Positions 7,381 to 9,261 of a stretch of DNA of 9,261 nucleotides are shown here, in pieces. A model generated the notes under the pieces. That model saw only the letters and a program-made list of their open reading frames with translations. It did no database searches and had not been told where the DNA came from. The stretch spans positions 1 through 9,261 of the forward strand of contig CAWFFV010000083.1 in the NCBI GenBank assembly GCA_963814985.1. The letters run 5' to 3'. The position numbers and the translations under genes are program-made. The first letter of the stretch is position 1; the number at the start of each line of letters is the position of its first letter. Source of the DNA: CAWFFV01 sp963814985. Lineage in GTDB: Bacteria > Chloroflexota > Ktedonobacteria > Ktedonobacterales > Ktedonobacteraceae.

Positions 7381-7623
7381 ATGAAGAAGTTTACCATCCC
7401 TTGCTCATTTGGAGGCCAGAAAGCCCCGTTCAACATTTATATTGGTGAGCCAGGTGCCAAAGTCCACCCCCTTCAATATCAGGCATTATGGCTTCAGGAG
7501 GAGAGAGAGGGCCAGATTCCGCCCGAAGTGATGGATAGTTTCCAAAAACTGCGTGATATTTCACTTGAAAACGGTGTTTCCTTTGAGGAGCTGTGTGTCT
7601 ATGCGCTTGGAACTGCATCTTAA
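7381..7623 (+). CDS. small DUF2610-like protein
   Basis: An 80-residue acidic to neutral protein with no signal peptide or membrane segment. It begins MKKFTIPCSFGGQKAPFNIY and has IGEPGAKVHPL, IPPEVMDSFQKLRDI (about 47-60) and NGVSFEELCVYALG (64-77) at the end. From memory this matches the DUF2610 family over its whole length (start MKKFTVPCDF, an IPPEVM-SF block and a FEELCVYALG ending). No biochemical role is known to me. It starts 61 bases after the giant gene's stop, on the same strand, with its own good ribosome binding site and no terminator between them, so the two are likely one operon. It could be a partner, modulator or immunity-type factor of the TIR-NACHT protein; that is guesswork from position. 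Its frame is intact. Confidence 0.8.
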   Translation: MKKFTIPCSFGGQKAPFNIYIGEPGAKVHPLQYQALWLQEEREGQIPPEVMDSFQKLRDISLENGVSFEELCVYALGTAS

Positions 7624-7626
7624 ACA

Positions 7627-7703
7627 CCGTCAGAGGGAGAAAAGAAGAATGATGGTGCGTAGGACTGGATTATAGCACGTGATAGTGTGATTTTCTCTGT
7701 CGG
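7627..7703 (+). terminator. imperfect stem-loop after the DUF2610-like gene, possible terminator
   Basis: Four bases after the stop codon, CCGTCAGAGGGAGAAAA (7627-7643) can pair imperfectly with TTTTCTCTGTCGG (7691-7703). Inside the loop GTGC (7655-7658) pairs with GCAC (7675-7678). No clear T run follows, so it is not a textbook intrinsic terminator; it could also stabilise the 3' end of the message. Confidence 0.3.
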
Positions 7704-7999
7704 ATGATAGAGCCATTGCGGGATTCGATAACAAGGCACAGTGGTAGGGTCATGCACAGTCGGCGAGAGAAGGGTCGTGCGGGAACCATCTGACATCTGT
7801 TCCTCCTCACATCATGGCCCTCACACATGTGTTTACAGAAGCAAGTGACCTCACTTAATTTTCAATGCATATCACAGCTTCTTCCGTGAATTTCATTGGC
7901 AGCCGCGAGTACCGTAATCACAGCTGAGCGCCTTGTCCGGCTACAGGTCGGATGAGAGAATAGCTGGGGAGGGCAGTCCCATTGATCTAGCCCAGGCCC

Positions 8000-8017
8000 G
8001 TATGCAAGTGAGCATAC
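8000..8017. repeat. small perfect hairpin
   Basis: GTATGC (8000-8005) and GCATAC (8012-8017) form a 6-bp perfect stem with the loop AAGTGA. CTGGG before it (7963-7967 region) and CCCAG (7991-7995 region) can form another stem. Together with the long hairpin downstream they suggest a folded RNA or a transposon end; neither is proven. Confidence 0.35.
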
Positions 8018-8086
8018 ACGTCAAAGCGGTGGGGCTACTGTTGATACAAGGGGGCACATTCCAACCCACATGCTCTCGCGAAAGCA

Positions 8087-8143
8087 CCTCAAGTCAGAAC
8101 ACACTGGCATATAGCGGGAATGTCAGTGTGTTCTGACTTGAGG
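8087..8143. repeat. long near-perfect inverted repeat (23-bp stem hairpin)
   Basis: The left arm at 8087-8106 starts CCTCAAGTCAG and ends ACACACTG; its exact reverse complement is at 8124-8143, giving 20 perfect base pairs. The stem continues inward by one G-T pair and CAT/ATG (8107-8110 with 8120-8123), leaving a 9-base loop ATAGCGGGA. It lies 33 bases past the stop of the minus-strand gene at 8177 and between convergent transcription units. No T run follows on either strand, so it may end transcripts in both directions by another route, or be a miniature mobile element or the subterminal hairpin of a lost insertion sequence. Seen directly; the role is unknown. Confidence 0.9.
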
Positions 8144-8176
8144 GCGGCAGAAAAAGCTTTTGTCCACCTTTGTCTA

Positions 8177-8674
8177 TCAACGATGGTAACTGTTGATACC
8201 GCGTAGCACATATCCTTGATTGTGGACAGAGTATGCCGCAAAGCCGAAATCACGCAGGAGCGTATTAAGTCCAGCTCTGCCGGTGATAGATCTGCGCACT
8301 ACGGCAAGTTCTCGCCGTTTCGCTTTGGGCTACGTTGTGATGCATTTACCAGATGGGTGTGCCACTGTTGTGTAGGAGAACGAATGAGATCTGTGGCCTC
8401 TTTTTCACAAGAAGTTGCGAGCACGGCATGCACCATTTTCTCTGAGCCGTAAAGGAGAGCAAGAAGTTCTGCATGGAGTGCTCCCCCAGGCAGTTTCAGT
8501 AACAGTACGAGCAGGCGAAACCTGGGAATCGGGAAAATGGCGCTGTGCAAGAATTGTCCCGTTTTGGAGAAGCGTCACAATCTGCTCAGTGACATTCAAC
8601 ACCAGTTGACAATCGGCAGGTACACAGTATGTCTTCACAGAAACCATCAGATTTGTATCATCAATGACAGACAT
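8177..8674 (-). CDS. small winged-helix-like hypothetical protein, frame-disrupted
   Basis: Three minus-strand frames join into 165 residues with two compensating single-base changes, one extra base near 8521-8528 and one missing near 8303-8312; 498 bases is exactly 166 codons. The ATG is at 8674-8672, with GGAGG at 8689-8685 upstream. The restored protein starts MSVIDDTNLMVSVKTYCVPA, then HFPDPRFRLLVLLLKLPGG (47-64) and ALHAELLALLYGSE (65-78), a helix pair resembling a winged-helix core. Its C-terminal part reads VVRRSITGRAGLNTLLRDFG (125-144) and YSVHNQGYVLRG (148-159), resembling the recognition helix and wing of OmpR-type DNA-binding domains. I associate such small proteins with Ktedonobacteria. 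DNA binding is inferred; no receiver domain is present. As written it would look like a pseudogene. Confidence 0.6.
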
Positions 8675-8684
8675 AGATAAGATT

Positions 8685-8689
8685 CCTCC
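8685..8689 (-). promoter_or_regulatory. ribosome binding site of the minus-strand gene
   Basis: GGAGG on the minus strand (CCTCC at 8685-8689 on +), about ten bases ahead of the ATG at 8674. A full-strength site supports this start and argues that the frameshifted gene is real. Confidence 0.65.
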
Positions 8690-8753
8690 ATCATAGAGCT
8701 AATCGCGAGAGGTGGGTAAATAGCTTCCTCTCCGATATCCTCAGGCAAGGTTT

Positions 8754-8774
8754 TCACAAAAATGCTGTTTGTGA
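8754..8774. promoter_or_regulatory. inverted repeat, possible operator
   Basis: TCACAAA (8754-8760) and TTTGTGA (8768-8774) form a perfect 7-bp inverted repeat around AATGCTG. It lies 80 bases upstream of the minus-strand start in the divergent spacer. The size and symmetry suit a dimeric regulator, but nothing shows which one. Confidence 0.35.
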
Positions 8775-8883
8775 TTTTGCTTGTTTTGCTAATGATCTGT
8801 GAAGAACCACAAAACTCAAACATACGATAGGATCTATCTGTACATTCCTGACGAAAGTATCCCTCCCTTATGTTGTGGGATTG

Positions 8884-8912
8884 TTGACGATCGTCCTATA
8901 TTTATATATAAA
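8884..8912 (+). promoter_or_regulatory. sigma-70-like promoter for the HTH gene
   Basis: TTGACG (8884-8889) and TATAAA (8907-8912) are 17 bases apart, each one base from consensus. The predicted start is near 8919, giving a leader of about 115 bases. The -35 box overlaps the perfect palindrome GACGATCGTC (8886-8895), and the -10 box lies inside the palindrome TTTATATATAAA (8901-8912). A protein bound at either site could block the promoter. Confidence 0.65.
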
Positions 8913-8944
8913 GTAAAATAGGCAAATAAATAGATAACAGAAGA

Positions 8945-8980
8945 TATCACTTTGGGTATCATTTGAGATATCATTTTCAA
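8945..8980 (+). repeat. three 12-bp direct repeats in the leader of the HTH gene
   Basis: TATCACTTTGGG, TATCATTTGAGA and TATCATTTTCAA follow each other exactly, sharing TATCA(C/T)TT. The 12-bp spacing is close to one helical turn. They lie about 25 bases after the predicted transcription start and 54 before the ATG, a place where a repressor, perhaps the gene's own product, could bind. They may also be chance in AT-rich DNA. Confidence 0.45.
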
Positions 8981-9033
8981 ATGTTACCCTTACAACAGTT
9001 CTGGCATGTTTCTAAATAGAGGAAAGGATCCAT

Positions 9034-9261
9034 ATGCCAATAAATTCTTTGTTACGGAAGGCACGTCTCGAATTAGGCCTGTCGCAAGCCAGACTCTGCA
9101 GAGCAATTGGGGGTAACCAAAATTACCATTAACAGATGGGAGCGACAAAAAGCAATACCACAGCCATTCTATCAGCAAAAGCTCATTTCCCTCTTCAAGA
9201 AGAGTGAGAAGGAACTGGGGTTGCATCAGAGTGAGTCAGTACTGGAGGAACCCCCTGAGGA
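9034..9261 (+). CDS. Xre-family helix-turn-helix protein, N-terminal part, frame-disrupted, runs off the right edge
   Basis: ATG 9034 follows GAGGAAAGGA (9019-9028) with five bases between. The first frame gives MPINSLLRKARLELGLSQAR and LCRAIG, then stops at a TAA (9130-9132). Removing one G from the G5 run at 9109-9113 gives VTKITINRWERQKAIPQPFY and continues to the window edge. Residues about 16-42 (LSQ...RAIGVT...INRWER...IP) are a canonical Xre HTH with the conserved WER turn. The following QKLISLFKKSEKELGL is typical of Ktedonobacteria proteins in which such an HTH leads a longer NB-ARC/TPR, WD40 or TIR signalling protein. The rest is outside the window, so it may be a plain regulator or the start of a second large STAND protein. 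Confidence 0.75.

Larger units (their letters stand above)
7624..8176. other. gene-free, hairpin-rich spacer
   Basis: I see no supportable protein in either strand. An open frame at 7933-8136 has no ribosome binding site and runs into a strong hairpin, so I leave it out. Structures seen are the stem at 7627-7703, a direct repeat GGGTC(A/G)TGC at 7747-7755 and 7772-7780, the palindrome ACACATGTGT at 7823-7832, the stem AAGTG/CACTT at 7843-7856 followed by AATTTT, the hairpin GTATGC/GCATAC at 8000-8017, the long hairpin at 8087-8143, and the palindrome AAAAGCTTTT at 8152-8161. The segment 7930-8145 is GC-richer than its flanks and could be a structured RNA or a mobile-element end. It separates convergent genes. 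Confidence 0.5.
8675..9033. other. divergent intergenic region
   Basis: This spacer separates the minus-strand gene starting at 8674 from the HTH gene starting at 9034, so it should hold promoters for both. The + strand promoter is clear (listed separately). For the minus strand I see no convincing -35/-10 pair. The stretch 8895-8960 is very AT-rich. A direct repeat TTTTGCT lies at 8775-8781 and 8785-8791. Confidence 0.6.

Noticed and set aside
7933..8136. 67-codon plus-strand frame
   Set aside because: There is no ribosome binding site, it is low in family-like features, and it runs through the stem of the long hairpin.
8216..8452. Plus-strand frame of 78 codons
   Set aside because: It is the antisense shadow of the minus-strand winged-helix-like gene.
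8945..8980. CRISPR array or plasmid iterons
   Set aside because: Three 12-bp units without spacers are too few and too short for CRISPR, and no replication gene is nearby.
8990..9226. Minus-strand frame of 78 codons
   Set aside because: It is antisense to the Xre HTH start, which has a clear motif and ribosome binding site.

Overview
The window looks like accessory chromosomal DNA from a filamentous, spore-forming soil bacterium of the class Ktedonobacteria (Chloroflexota), of the Ktedonobacter racemifer type. This rests on style rather than a marker gene: a very large TIR/NACHT protein, an Xre-type start resembling regulators common in that group, and a small winged-helix-like protein of a kind I associate with it. 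Treat the taxonomy as a moderate-confidence inference.

Three quarters of the window (440-7319, + strand) is one giant gene broken in the given sequence by seven single-base frameshifts. Read through them, it encodes about 2292 residues: an N-terminal TIR domain, a DUF4062-like domain, a linker typical of bacterial NACHT proteins, a NACHT NTPase, and about 1370 residues of helical repeats. This is the build of a STAND-type immune sensor: an effector at the N terminus, an NTPase switch in the middle and a repeat-rich recognition part at the C terminus. A small gene, 7381-7623, follows 61 bases later in the same direction and resembles DUF2610; it is probably co-transcribed.

From 7624 to 8176 there is no convincing gene. 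The stretch holds several hairpins, including a striking near-perfect 23-bp stem at 8087-8143. On the minus strand, 8674-8177 encodes a 165-residue protein broken by two compensating frameshifts. A spacer of about 360 bases (8675-9033) holds a good sigma-70-like promoter, palindromes over both its boxes, and three 12-bp direct repeats. It leads into the start of an Xre-family HTH gene (9034 to the right edge), itself frameshifted at a G5 run.

All ten frameshifts are single-base changes, nearly all in short homopolymers. Each one restores a single continuous, family-like reading, and the restored lengths divide exactly by three. The simplest reading is an uncorrected, indel-prone sequence of intact genes rather than ten independent mutations. 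The likely system is a TIR-DUF4062-NACHT-repeat defence protein with a DUF2610 partner, beside an Xre-type gene that may be a regulator or a second signalling protein.
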